Shown here piece after piece: positions 33,695 to 42,780 of a stretch of 64,000 nucleotides of DNA. The first letter of the stretch is position 1. Every line of letters begins with the position of its first letter. Below the pieces are notes generated by a model. The model saw only the letters and a list, made by a program, of their open reading frames with translations, was not told the DNA's origin and ran no database searches. The position numbers and the translations under genes were made by a program. The DNA is taken from contig JAYONB010000004.1 of assembly GCA_038121105.1 (NCBI GenBank), positions 186,001 to 250,000 of the forward strand, written 5' to 3'. This DNA comes from CALJDF01 sp038121105. GTDB taxonomy: Bacteria; Pseudomonadota; Alphaproteobacteria; SHVP01.

Positions 33695-33829
33695 CGAGAT
33701 GACCTCCCTGATAAGGTAAAGCGGCGATTGTAGTTTGTTCTTAAACCACCATAATACCGCCCGCGTTGACAGGGAGTCACGGCGCAAATGGGAGGATAAG
33801 CCCATCGCTTCGAAGCAAGTGATCAGTCC

Positions 33830-34612
33830 ATGCTGAGTATCGTCGATCTGGCGAAGGATTTCGGTGGCTTGAAGGCCGTCGACGGAGTCTCGTTCCAGGT
33901 CGGTCAGGGCACGATTACCGGCCTGATCGGGCCGAACGGCGCGGGCAAGACCACGACGTTCAATATGGTCGCGGGCGCCTTTCCGCCGAGCGGCGGCTCG
34001 ATCCGGTTCGATGGCACCGACATCACGAGCTGGTCGGCCCATCAAACCTTTCGCCAAGGTTTGGTGCGAACGTTCCAAATTCCCCGCCCGTTCGGCCGCA
34101 TGACCGTGCTCGAAAACCTCATGATGGTGCCGCAGAACCAGATCGGCGAGCGGTTTTGGAACACCTGGCTTCGCATCGGCGCGATCCGAGCCGAGGAGCG
34201 CCGGTTACGCGACAAGGCAATCGAGATTCTCGACTTTCTTGGGCTGACACGATTGGGCGAGGAGGCGGCAGGCAATCTTTCGGGCGGGCAAATGAAGTTG
34301 CTTGAGCTGGGCCGCGCGCTGATGTCAGACCCGAAGATGATCCTTCTCGACGAACCCGGCGCGGGCATCAACCCGACGCTTTTGGGCGAGATCGTCGATC
34401 GCATTGCCAAACTCAACAAGCGCGGGATCACGTTCCTTATTATCGAACACAACATGGACATGGTGATGACCCTGTGTCATCCGATCATCGTCATGGCGAG
34501 CGGCAAGCTCCTGATGGAAGGCAGCGCCGAAGAAGTGCAAGCCGATTCCCGGGTGTTGGAAGCATTCCTAGGTGGGGCGACCGACGACGACGAGGAGGTT
34601 CCCGTTGGCTGA
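33830..34612 (+). CDS. livG: Liv-type ABC transporter ATP-binding protein LivG
   Basis: A 260-residue cytoplasmic ATPase. Walker A is GPNGAGKT near residue 34, the LSGGQ signature is near 147, and Walker B is MILLDEPG near 168 with the LivG-typical GAGINPTLLGEI following; EHNMDMVM supplies the switch His. It powers the inner-membrane permeases LivH and LivM. It is first in the plus-strand operon livG, livF, livH, livM and the NTF2-like gene, all overlapping, and divergent from the substrate-binding-protein gene. Confidence 0.95.
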   Translation: MLSIVDLAKDFGGLKAVDGVSFQVGQGTITGLIGPNGAGKTTTFNMVAGAFPPSGGSIRFDGTDITSWSAHQTFRQGLVRTFQIPRPFGRMTVLENLMMVPQNQIGERFWNTWLRIGAIRAEERRLRDKAIEILDFLGLTRLGEEAAGNLSGGQMKLLELGRALMSDPKMILLDEPGAGINPTLLGEIVDRIAKLNKRGITFLIIEHNMDMVMTLCHPIIVMASGKLLMEGSAEEVQADSRVLEAFLGGATDDDEEVPVG

Positions 34613-35339
34613 ACCGATGCTTGCGGTCCGCGATGTCGAGGCAGGGTACAACCCCTCGCTTCCGATTCTGCACGGGATCTCGCTGGAAGTCTTCGAGGGC
34701 GAGATCGTAACCGTTCTTGGCCCGAACGGTGCTGGCAAGTCCACCCTCATCAAAGCGATCGCCGGCCTGCTGTCGGTGTCGCGTGGATCGGTGACGATCG
34801 CCGGTCGGGATATTACCGGCCTTGAGACCCATCAACTCATTCGCGAGCGCGTCGCGTACGTGCCGCAAACCGAGAACGTTTTTGCGCGGCTGTCGGTTGA
34901 AGAGAACCTCGCGCTCGGCGCATTGCACAATCCCGATCAGTTTACGGCGCAGCGCCGGCGGGTCTTGGATCTGTTTCCCGATCTTGAACGCCTAGGGCAT
35001 CTCGCAGCCGGCAAATTGTCGGGCGGGCAACGCCAAATGGTGGCGGTCGGACGTGCACTCATGGCCGACCCGATGTTGTTGATGTTGGACGAGCCTTCGG
35101 CAGGACTATCGCCAAAACTTGCCCAGGTCGTGTTTTCGCAACTGATACGGGTCAAAGAGGTCGGGGTGACCATTCTGATGGTCGAGCAGAACGCCCGCGC
35201 CGCGCTCAAGATTTCGGATCGTGGTTACGTCCTCGCGGAGGGCCAAGAAAAGGTCCACGGCAATGCGCGGTCGTTGCTGGATAATCCGGAGGTCGGCGAA
35301 TTGTACCTTGGCGCCAAATCGAGGCTCGCTCGCTCATGA
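34605..35339 (+). CDS. livF: Liv-type ABC transporter ATP-binding protein LivF
   Basis: A 244-residue ATPase subunit with Walker A GPNGAGKST, signature LSGGQRQM, Walker B LLMLDEPSAGLSPKL and EQNARAAL. The start is a TTG at 34605: AGGAGG lies six bases upstream and the next ATG (34617) would be too far from it. It overlaps livG by eight bases. It completes the ATPase pair of the importer. Confidence 0.94.
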   Translation: MAEPMLAVRDVEAGYNPSLPILHGISLEVFEGEIVTVLGPNGAGKSTLIKAIAGLLSVSRGSVTIAGRDITGLETHQLIRERVAYVPQTENVFARLSVEENLALGALHNPDQFTAQRRRVLDLFPDLERLGHLAAGKLSGGQRQMVAVGRALMADPMLLMLDEPSAGLSPKLAQVVFSQLIRVKEVGVTILMVEQNARAALKISDRGYVLAEGQEKVHGNARSLLDNPEVGELYLGAKSRLARS

Positions 35340-36232
35340 TGCAGTTTGTCGCAGACGGAATCGTGAGTGCCGCGCTGATCGCCTTGGGCGCGATCGGCAT
35401 CAGCATGACCTACAACATTCTTCGTTTTGCCAATTTCGCGCAGGGCGAGATTCTAACGGTGGGCGCGTACTTCGCGTTGCTGCTGGTCGGCATCATGGGG
35501 GCGGGGATTGGCGCTATGGGGCCGATCGCCTTCGGTTGGCCGTTGCTGGTCTCGATCGTCTTCGCGATGGTCGCCACCAGCATCGTCGTACTGATCGTCG
35601 ATTGGTTGTTGTTCCGACAACTACGTAACCGAAACGCCGCGCGTATCACGCTGATCATGGCGGCGTTCGGGGTGTCGCTGATGGGCCGCAACATCGTCAC
35701 CCTCGTGGCAGGAGGTGAGCCGCAATATTACGCCTTCTTCATCCCCAAGGCGTTCGAGATCCTGCCCGGCGTGAAACTGATTCCCGACGACTTGGCGATT
35801 ATCGCCATTTCGTTGATCGCTTTTGCGGCGTTGTTCTTCTTCATGAATCGCACGTCGATGGGCCGTCAAATGCGGGCCGTGGCGGAAAACCCAACGCTAG
35901 CGCGCGTCAACGGAATCGATGTGCGTGCCGTCATCCGTTGGACGTGGATGATCGGTGCTTCGCTCGCAACGGTCGCGGGCGTGTTGTTGGCGCACAACAC
36001 CCAACTCCGCCCGGAAATGGGTTTCGATATGCTGTTGCCGATGTTTGCGGCGCTGATCCTGGGCGGTGCAAGCAATCTGTACGGGACGATCCTTGGTGCG
36101 CTTGTGATCGGGTTGACGGAGGCGCTCGCGGTTTCCTTTGGTTTGGCCGGATATCGTGCCGCGATCACATTCATGGTGATGCTGGCGGTTCTGTTGTTCC
36201 GGCCACAGGGGCTATTGGGGGAGAAAGAGTGA
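35336..36232 (+). CDS. livH: Liv-type ABC transporter permease LivH
   Basis: A 298-residue inner-membrane permease with about eight hydrophobic segments. The family signatures SMTYNILRFANFAQGEILTV near the N-terminus and FAALILGGASNLYGTILGALVIG near the C-terminus are present. It overlaps livF by four bases (ATGA) and livM by one base. It forms half of the substrate channel of the importer. Confidence 0.93.
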   Translation: MMQFVADGIVSAALIALGAIGISMTYNILRFANFAQGEILTVGAYFALLLVGIMGAGIGAMGPIAFGWPLLVSIVFAMVATSIVVLIVDWLLFRQLRNRNAARITLIMAAFGVSLMGRNIVTLVAGGEPQYYAFFIPKAFEILPGVKLIPDDLAIIAISLIAFAALFFFMNRTSMGRQMRAVAENPTLARVNGIDVRAVIRWTWMIGASLATVAGVLLAHNTQLRPEMGFDMLLPMFAALILGGASNLYGTILGALVIGLTEALAVSFGLAGYRAAITFMVMLAVLLFRPQGLLGEKE

Positions 36233-37185
36233 TGGAAGCGTATTTTTCGGTCATCGTCTTTTTCCTGATATCGGTGTCGTTCTTTTCTCTGACGACGCTC
36301 GGCCTGAACCTCCAATGGGGTTTCACCGGCCTGTTCAATGTCGGCATCGTGGGCTTCTATGCGATCGGCGCCTACACATCGGCCATTTTGACCGGTCCGC
36401 CCTATCCCGACACGCTGATCGGCGGGCTGGGCCTCTGGTTTCCGATCGGTTTTATCGGCGCGATGGTGACCTCGGGGTTGGCCGCGCTCATCGTCGGGTT
36501 TGTCACGTTACGCCTACGCGAAGATTTTCTGGCGATCTCTACCTTCGGCATCGCGATGTCCATCCAACTCGTGACGCTAAATTTCGAATCGCTAACACGC
36601 GGCCCCAATGGGATGTATTCCCTGCCGCGGCCTCTGTCGGGGCTTTCCGACTCCAATCTGGTCGACAACATTCTCTACTTGATCCTCTGCCTCGCCATCA
36701 TTGGCACGGTCTATTGGGCCTTCGAGCGCATGGTGCGATCGCCTTGGGGACGCGTTTTGCGAGCGATCCGCGAGGACGAAACGGCGGCAGCGGCGTTAGG
36801 CAAGAATGTCTTCGCGATCCGATTGCAGTCGTTCGTCGTCGGCTCGGCGGTGATGGGGCTTGCTGGTGCAATGCAGGCGAATTTCATCGGATTCGTTAGC
36901 CCGCAGGATTTCTTGCCTATCTTTACCTTCCAGGTATTCGTCATGCTGATCGTCGGCGGCAGCGGCAACAACATGGGAGCGCTTCTCGGCGGTCTCGTGG
37001 TATGGGGGCTGTGGTCCTTTAGCGAGCAAGTGATCGGCGCGATCTTGCCGGCGACGTTCAATACCGAGGCCGGGGCGGTTCGCATTGTCTTGATCGGTTT
37101 GATCCTGGCGCTCGCGCTGCTTTATCGGCCGGAAGGGATATTGCGCGAAAAACGCATCGTTTCCCGCGAGGCGCGCCTGACGTGA
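36232..37185 (+). CDS. livM: Liv-type ABC transporter permease LivM
   Basis: A 317-residue inner-membrane permease. GLNLQWGFTGLFNVGIVGFY is the LivM N-terminal signature, RLREDFLAISTFGIAM is the coupling region, and VMLIVGGSGNNMGALLGG lies near the C-terminus. The frame is open upstream inside livH, but the ATG at 36232 overlaps the livH TGA by one base and yields a normal N-terminus. It pairs with LivH. The final bases overlap the start of the small NTF2-like gene (GTGA). Confidence 0.93.
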   Translation: MEAYFSVIVFFLISVSFFSLTTLGLNLQWGFTGLFNVGIVGFYAIGAYTSAILTGPPYPDTLIGGLGLWFPIGFIGAMVTSGLAALIVGFVTLRLREDFLAISTFGIAMSIQLVTLNFESLTRGPNGMYSLPRPLSGLSDSNLVDNILYLILCLAIIGTVYWAFERMVRSPWGRVLRAIREDETAAAALGKNVFAIRLQSFVVGSAVMGLAGAMQANFIGFVSPQDFLPIFTFQVFVMLIVGGSGNNMGALLGGLVVWGLWSFSEQVIGAILPATFNTEAGAVRIVLIGLILALALLYRPEGILREKRIVSREARLT

Positions 37186-37604
37186 GCGATCTCGCCGCTC
37201 AATGCATCAAAGAGATTCATCGCCTGCACCGAGCGATCGAGGGGTGGACGACCGGCGCACTGCCGAACACCGAAGACGCATTTGCCGCCTTCTCTGGTTC
37301 GTTCGCGCCGGAATTCGTGATCATCAACCCGAACGGTAAAGCCGAAGCGGCCTCCCATGTGGTGCCGCGGTTCCGCGACCGCCACGGCGAGCGCTCTCGC
37401 GACTTTTCCATTCAGATCACCAACGAAGATGTGCGCGACGTGACGGGCGCCCGCGCGCTCGTGACTTACTACGAGCACTGGCTTCATCGTACGGAGGAAC
37501 AATCGGTGATCCTCTCCTCGGCCCTCATGCAGGCCGACGCGGATCGCCCCGGTGGTTTCGCCTGGCTTCACCTCCACGAAACGTGGATGCGTCCACCGAC
37601 TTAG
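37182..37604 (+). CDS. Small NTF2/DUF4440-like protein of unknown function
   Basis: A 140-residue soluble protein that starts with a GTG overlapping the livM stop, so it is the last gene of the transporter operon. It has an initial helix (KEIHRLHRAIEGW), APEFVIINPNGK, RARALVTYYEHWLHR-type strands and a LHLHETWM end, consistent with an NTF2-like alpha+beta cone fold such as DUF4440. Such proteins often bind small hydrophobic molecules or act as isomerases. No specific role is assigned. Its stop interlocks with that of kynureninase copy 2 (TTAG). Confidence 0.7.
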   Translation: MSDLAAQCIKEIHRLHRAIEGWTTGALPNTEDAFAAFSGSFAPEFVIINPNGKAEAASHVVPRFRDRHGERSRDFSIQITNEDVRDVTGARALVTYYEHWLHRTEEQSVILSSALMQADADRPGGFAWLHLHETWMRPPT

Positions 37605-38866
37605 ATCGATTTTCGTTTGTTGAATTTTGGATCGCGCCAGGACTCGGTCGCGAGAACGTTGCGAAAGCGCTCGACCGCGTCCCAGATGTCGATATACCGC
37701 GTGGTGAGGGGGCTGACCCCGAAACGAATTGAGTCCGGTGTGCGGAACGAACAAATCACGTCCGCATCGGCGAGCGCTTCGACGAGCGCATTGCCGCCCT
37801 CATGGCGCAGGGCGATGTGGCCACCGCGTGCGGCGTAGTCGCGCGGGGAGGCGACGCTAACGCCGAATGTTGCAAGTTCCTGATCGCACAAGTCGCGCAC
37901 TAGGTTCGACAAACTTTCGTGTTTTCTGCCGGCAGCCGCGACATCCACGTTCGCCCATACAGCCATCGCAGCCTGGAGTCCGATGGTGCTGAGGACGGGT
38001 GGCGTTCCGATCAGTGCGCGCCGCGCCCCCGGCGCCGGGCGATAGTCGAGTTCGAAGGCGAATTGGTCGGCATGGCCGAGCCAGCCTTTGAGGCCCAGGT
38101 CTAGGTTATCGTTATGACGCGCCGCGACGAAAAAGAATGCCGGCGCGCCTGGGCCGCCGCAAAGGTACTTGTAGGTGCAGCTCACGGCAAAATCGGCGCC
38201 CATTGCGTTGAGGTCGATCGGCACAGCGCCGGCGCCATGCGACAAATCCCACACCGTGAGTGCGCCGGCGGCCTTCGCTGCTGCCGAAATCTTTGCCATG
38301 TTTCTGCGGCGGCTTGTCCGATAGTCGACGAGACTAAGGACGACGACCGCGGTGTCGGCATCGATCAGGGCGCAAACGTCGTCGTCGCCGTCCCGACCGT
38401 CTTCGGCCAAGACCAGCGTATGCGTCATGCCCATGAGATCGATCGCGGCCTGCGCGGCATAAAGATCGGTGGGGAAATTGGCGGCCTCCGAGATGACCTT
38501 GGTACGCCCGGACTGAATGTGGAGGGCGCCGACAATGGCCTTGAAAAGATTGATGGTTGTCGAGTCCGCGACGACGATCTCACCAGCGTTGGCTCCAACG
38601 ATGCGGGCGATCCCGTCACCCAGGTTCGATGCCGCTTCGAGCCAACCGGCCTCGCCCCAGCTGCGCCGGCGCGCCAGGCCCCAATGGTCCTCAACCGCAT
38701 GGCGCAAATGATCCAGGACGTCCTTTGGTGGCGCGCCAATAGAGTTCGCATCCATGTAGATGCGTGAGCGGTTGCCGCTGCCGGGAGGGCGCATAAAGCG
38801 CGTGCCGATGTCCGCCAGCGGATCGGTTTGATCAAGCGTTGCGCAGTCGTCTCTCGAAATCGGCAT
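37601..38866 (-). CDS. Kynureninase (second copy)
   Basis: A 421-residue PLP enzyme with all main kynureninase signatures: YMDANSIGAPP near residue 38, ANFPTDLYAAQ, VWDLSHGAGAVPID, the lysine region TYKYLCGGPGAPAFFF near 228, GWLGHADQFAFE and RFGVSPLTTRYIDIWDAVE. It is clearly homologous to the copy at 15158-16402 but quite diverged, so not a recent duplicate. An AGGGAG site supports the ATG at 38866. It is divergent from hyuA copy 2 and ends against the Liv operon. It may act on a modified kynurenine (for example hydroxylated, N-formyl or chlorinated), which is a guess from the presence of two copies. Confidence 0.9.
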   Translation of the reverse strand: MPISRDDCATLDQTDPLADIGTRFMRPPGSGNRSRIYMDANSIGAPPKDVLDHLRHAVEDHWGLARRRSWGEAGWLEAASNLGDGIARIVGANAGEIVVADSTTINLFKAIVGALHIQSGRTKVISEAANFPTDLYAAQAAIDLMGMTHTLVLAEDGRDGDDDVCALIDADTAVVVLSLVDYRTSRRRNMAKISAAAKAAGALTVWDLSHGAGAVPIDLNAMGADFAVSCTYKYLCGGPGAPAFFFVAARHNDNLDLGLKGWLGHADQFAFELDYRPAPGARRALIGTPPVLSTIGLQAAMAVWANVDVAAAGRKHESLSNLVRDLCDQELATFGVSVASPRDYAARGGHIALRHEGGNALVEALADADVICSFRTPDSIRFGVSPLTTRYIDIWDAVERFRNVLATESWRDPKFNKRKSI

Positions 38867-38962
38867 GGGCCTGCTCCCTTTGCGGCGCGATCCACTGTAC
38901 CAGGGCGTGTGCATTGGTGCGCGAATCGCCTAAGTTAGATCAGGTATTGTCACTGCGTCCTT

Positions 38963-41062
38963 ATGAGCCCTTCAACGTCTTCTCAATCCCTGTTGCGCGT
39001 GGCCGCCGATATCGGCGGCACGTTTACCGATGTTGCTGTCGAAGACGGGCAATCGAGATTTACCGCGAAGGTTTTGACAACCCCGCGGGCGCCAGAAGAA
39101 GGCGTGTTGGACGGCCTTTCGACAGCCCTTGAGAAGGCCGGCAAAACGATTGCCGATGTAGATGTCTTTCTGCATGGCACGACCTTGGCAACCAATGCCC
39201 TGATCGAGCGAAAAGGCGCCAAATTGGCCTTCGTGACGACCGAGGGGTTCCGGGACGTTTTGGAAACCGGTTACGAAAAGCGGTTCGAGCAATACGACGT
39301 GTTCATGGACCGCCCTCCGCCTTTAGTCCCGCGTCACTTGCGTTTGACGGTGACGGAACGGATGGCGGCCGACGGGTCGCGACTGACCGAACTGGACGAG
39401 GTCGCGCTGGAAGCGATGGTGCCGACGCTCAAAGCAGAAGGCGTCGAGGCGATCGCGATCGGCTTTCTGCACTCCTATGTGAATGCGGACCATGAGCGGC
39501 GTGCCCGCGACATCCTGGCCAAACATTTACCCGATGTCGCGATCACCATATCAGCAGATGTCAGTCCCGAGATCCGTGAATACGACCGGTTCTCCACGGC
39601 GTGTGCGAACGCCTATGTGCAGCCGCTGATGGCCGGCTATTTGGGACGTTTGTCCAAAGCGGTTAAGGCGCGGGGGTTCCATGGCGCGTTGTTGCTGATG
39701 ATGTCGGGCGGTGGCCTGACCACCTTGGAGACAGCGCAACGGTTGCCGATCCGGCTGGTCGAGTCGGGACCGGCAGGTGGTGCGATCTTGGCCAGCCATA
39801 TTGCTCGCGAAACCGGTTTGGACGAGGTCTTGTCCTTCGATATGGGCGGGACGACGGCGAAGATCTGTCTGATCGCCGATGGCGAACCGGAACGGGCGCG
39901 TGTTTTCGAGGTCGCCCGTGCTTACCGAAACCTGAAAGGCAGCGGATGGCCGGTCCGCATTCCAGTGATCGAAATGGTCGAGATAGGCGCGGGTGGCGGA
40001 TCGATTGCGCGCGTCGATGCGATGCAGCGCATTACCGTCGGCCCCGATAGCGCTGGCTCGGAGCCGGGACCTGTCTGTTATGGCCGGGGTGGCACGAACG
40101 CGACGGTTACCGACGCCAACCTTGCGCTTGGCCGATTGAATGCCGCCCAATTTGCCGGCGGGCGGTTTTCGCTCGATGCGGCAAAGGCCGATGCCGCGGT
40201 GGCCGAGGCGGTAGGCCGACCCCTGGCCCTCAGCGACGCCTGGGCGGCAGCCGGTATCAGCGAGATCGTCGAAGAGAACATGGCCAATGCGGCGCGTGTT
40301 CATGCGATCGAGCGGGGCCGGATTATCGATCGTCACGTGATGATCGCGTTTGGTGGCGCTGCACCGCTGCACGCCACACGATTAGCGACCAAGCTGGGCA
40401 TTCGGAAAGTCGTTGTGCCCAAGGGCGCCGGTGTTGGCTCGGCCATCGGGTTCTTGCGCGCGCCCGTCTCGTACCAAGTGGTGCGGAGCCAGCAACAAAA
40501 TCTTGCGCGCGCCGATCTCGCGCCGATCAACGCGATGCTGGCGGATATGGAGGCGGAGGCCCGCGACATTGTAGCGCCCGGCGCACCCGGCGCAGTATTC
40601 GAGGTTACCCGTGAAGTAGATTTGCGCTACGTCGGTCAGGGGCACGAGCTCACTGTACGCGTACCGATCGGCGACATACGCGATGCCGAAATACGCAGCA
40701 TGATTACGGCGTTCGAAGATCAGTACCGGGCGCACTACGGGTTGGTCATTCCGGACATGGTGGTTGAGGCGCTGACCTGGTCGGTAACGGTGGCTTCCAA
40801 AGTCGAAACCGTGTCCTCAGATACCGAAGGTCTGGAAGGCACGGAAGGCAAGCCCATCGGCGCACGACAATTGTTTGAGCCGATCCGGGGCGAGGCGGCG
40901 GAGATTCCGGAATTCTGGCGCAACGACCTGGCTGCCGGCCAAACCATTGACGGACCGGTCTTTATTGCGGAAGACGATACGACAACCGTTGTCGATCGCG
41001 GCTGGCGGGTCTCCGTCGATGCTCGTGGCTACCTGCATATCGAACGGACGGAGGCAGCATGA
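38963..41062 (+). CDS. hyuA: Hydantoinase A / oxoprolinase-family ATPase subunit (copy 2)
   Basis: A 699-residue HyuA-type ATPase: VAADIGGTFTDVAVEDG near residue 15, LHGTTLATNALIERKGAKL near 72, VLSFDMGGTTAKICLI near 290 and MIAFGGAAPLHATRLA near 460. With HyuB it performs ATP-dependent opening of a cyclic amide. It overlaps hyuB by four bases, and hyuB overlaps a cysteine hydrolase, which gives a three-gene catabolic unit: ring opening followed by amide or carbamoyl hydrolysis. The 96-bp gap to the divergent kynureninase copy 2 carries both promoters. Confidence 0.92.
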   Translation: MSPSTSSQSLLRVAADIGGTFTDVAVEDGQSRFTAKVLTTPRAPEEGVLDGLSTALEKAGKTIADVDVFLHGTTLATNALIERKGAKLAFVTTEGFRDVLETGYEKRFEQYDVFMDRPPPLVPRHLRLTVTERMAADGSRLTELDEVALEAMVPTLKAEGVEAIAIGFLHSYVNADHERRARDILAKHLPDVAITISADVSPEIREYDRFSTACANAYVQPLMAGYLGRLSKAVKARGFHGALLLMMSGGGLTTLETAQRLPIRLVESGPAGGAILASHIARETGLDEVLSFDMGGTTAKICLIADGEPERARVFEVARAYRNLKGSGWPVRIPVIEMVEIGAGGGSIARVDAMQRITVGPDSAGSEPGPVCYGRGGTNATVTDANLALGRLNAAQFAGGRFSLDAAKADAAVAEAVGRPLALSDAWAAAGISEIVEENMANAARVHAIERGRIIDRHVMIAFGGAAPLHATRLATKLGIRKVVVPKGAGVGSAIGFLRAPVSYQVVRSQQQNLARADLAPINAMLADMEAEARDIVAPGAPGAVFEVTREVDLRYVGQGHELTVRVPIGDIRDAEIRSMITAFEDQYRAHYGLVIPDMVVEALTWSVTVASKVETVSSDTEGLEGTEGKPIGARQLFEPIRGEAAEIPEFWRNDLAAGQTIDGPVFIAEDDTTTVVDRGWRVSVDARGYLHIERTEAA

Positions 41063-42780
41063 CCGACGATCCCCTCGCACGGATCCATATGCAAGTGATG
41101 TGGAACCGTCTGATCTCGGTGGTCGAAGAGCAAGCGCAGGCCTTGTTGCGCACCGCCTTCGGCTCCGTTGCGCGCGAGGCAGGCGATCTATCGGCCGGAG
41201 TTTACGATCTCAAGGGACGCATGTTGGCTCAGGCGGTGACCGGGACGCCGGGCCATGTGAACTCGATGGCGGCTGCCGTCGCCCATTTTCTCGAGAAGTT
41301 TCCCATCGAGGAAATGAAAGAGGGCGATGTCTATACGACGAACGATCCTTGGAAGGGGACGGGGCACCTGTTCGATTTTGTCGTGGTCACACCCGCCTTT
41401 CTCGACGGACGCCTGGTCGCATTGTTCGCCTCGACCTGCCACTTGGTGGATGTCGGGGGGCGCGGCTTCACCGCGGACGCGCGAAGCGTTTACGAGGAAG
41501 GCATTTTCGTGCCGCACACGCGACTTTTCGACGACGGTACGCTCAACGAACCCTTGATGGAGTTGATTGCCAATAACGTTCGCGAGCCCATCGAAGTGAA
41601 AGGCGATTTGCTGGCGTTGGTGTCGTGTAACGATACCGGCTGTCGGCGCATGATCGACATGATGCGCGAATTCGAGATGACCTCTATCGACGACCTTGCC
41701 GAGCACATCCTGGTCAATTCGCACAAAGCGATGGTTGAGGCGATCGGACGCGTTCCCAACGGGAACTACGACGCGGAAATGACCTTGGACGGCTACGAAG
41801 AACCGGTGCGCCTTAAGCTTCGCATGGTCGTTGAGGACGAAAGGATCATTCTAGATTATACCGGCTCAACGACCGCATCGGGCTTCGGCATCAATTCGCC
41901 CAAGTGCTACACCGACGCGTACTCGATCTTTGGGTTGAAGTGCATCATCGGGCCCGAAATTCCAAACAACGCCGGTTCGCTCGCCCCCATGATCGTTGAG
42001 GCGGAGGCGGGCTCGATCGTTCATCCGACGCACCCCTCGCCGGTGACCGCGCGCCATGTCGTGGGCCAAATGCTGCCTGATATCGTGTTCGGTTGTCTCG
42101 ATCAGGCGATCGAAGGTGGCGTACAAGCCGAAAGCGCCGGATCGATTTGGGTGCTGGCGGCATCGGGCGGCACACGCGAAGGCAATTCTGAAGGCACCTT
42201 CAATACCATGAGCGTAAGCGTCGGCGGGGTGGGCGCCCGCCCGACGAAGAACGGACTTAACTCGACCGCGTTTCCCTCAGGCGTTGGGGCCATTCCGGTT
42301 GAGGTCACCGAAGCAAGTTCGCCACTGGTGTTTCGTCGCCGCGAGTTGTTGCCGGACTCGGCCGGACCGGGAACCTACCGTGGCGGTTTCGCCCAGGTGG
42401 TCGAGGTCGAGTCTCGGGCGTCGCTGCCGTTTACCGTTTCTGCGGCGACCTTCGATCGCCTCGACAACCCTGCGCGGGGGCGGCACGGGGGGAAACCCGG
42501 GTCGCCGGGCGCCTACGGATTGGTGGGGCAGGAGCCGTTTCGCGGCAAGACCGTTCAGACGGTGCCGCCTGGCAAGCGATTGTATGCAGAACTACCCGGC
42601 GGCGGTGGTTTCGGCGACCCGTTGGCTCGCGACGCTTTGGAAGTCGCCGGTGAAGTGCGGGCCGGTTTGGTGAGCCCCGAAGCGGCGCGTGAAGTGTACG
42701 GCGTGGTGATCGATCAAGCCGGATCCTTGGACAAAGCACGCACAAAGACCTTGCGCGCAAGTTTTAAGGCATCGACGTGA
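41059..42780 (+). CDS. hyuB: Hydantoinase B / oxoprolinase-family subunit (copy 2)
   Basis: A 573-residue HyuB subunit: TNDPWKGTGHLFDFVVV near residue 94, THPSPVTARHVVGQ, SAGPGTYRGGFAQVVE near 435 and GGGFGDPLARDALE near the C-terminus. It starts in the ATGA overlap with hyuA and ends in a GTGA overlap with the cysteine hydrolase. It forms the catalytic partner of HyuA copy 2. The closest functional analogies are N-methylhydantoinase, 5-oxoprolinase and caprolactamase; the real ring substrate is unknown. Confidence 0.9.
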   Translation: MTDDPLARIHMQVMWNRLISVVEEQAQALLRTAFGSVAREAGDLSAGVYDLKGRMLAQAVTGTPGHVNSMAAAVAHFLEKFPIEEMKEGDVYTTNDPWKGTGHLFDFVVVTPAFLDGRLVALFASTCHLVDVGGRGFTADARSVYEEGIFVPHTRLFDDGTLNEPLMELIANNVREPIEVKGDLLALVSCNDTGCRRMIDMMREFEMTSIDDLAEHILVNSHKAMVEAIGRVPNGNYDAEMTLDGYEEPVRLKLRMVVEDERIILDYTGSTTASGFGINSPKCYTDAYSIFGLKCIIGPEIPNNAGSLAPMIVEAEAGSIVHPTHPSPVTARHVVGQMLPDIVFGCLDQAIEGGVQAESAGSIWVLAASGGTREGNSEGTFNTMSVSVGGVGARPTKNGLNSTAFPSGVGAIPVEVTEASSPLVFRRRELLPDSAGPGTYRGGFAQVVEVESRASLPFTVSAATFDRLDNPARGRHGGKPGSPGAYGLVGQEPFRGKTVQTVPPGKRLYAELPGGGGFGDPLARDALEVAGEVRAGLVSPEAAREVYGVVIDQAGSLDKARTKTLRASFKAST

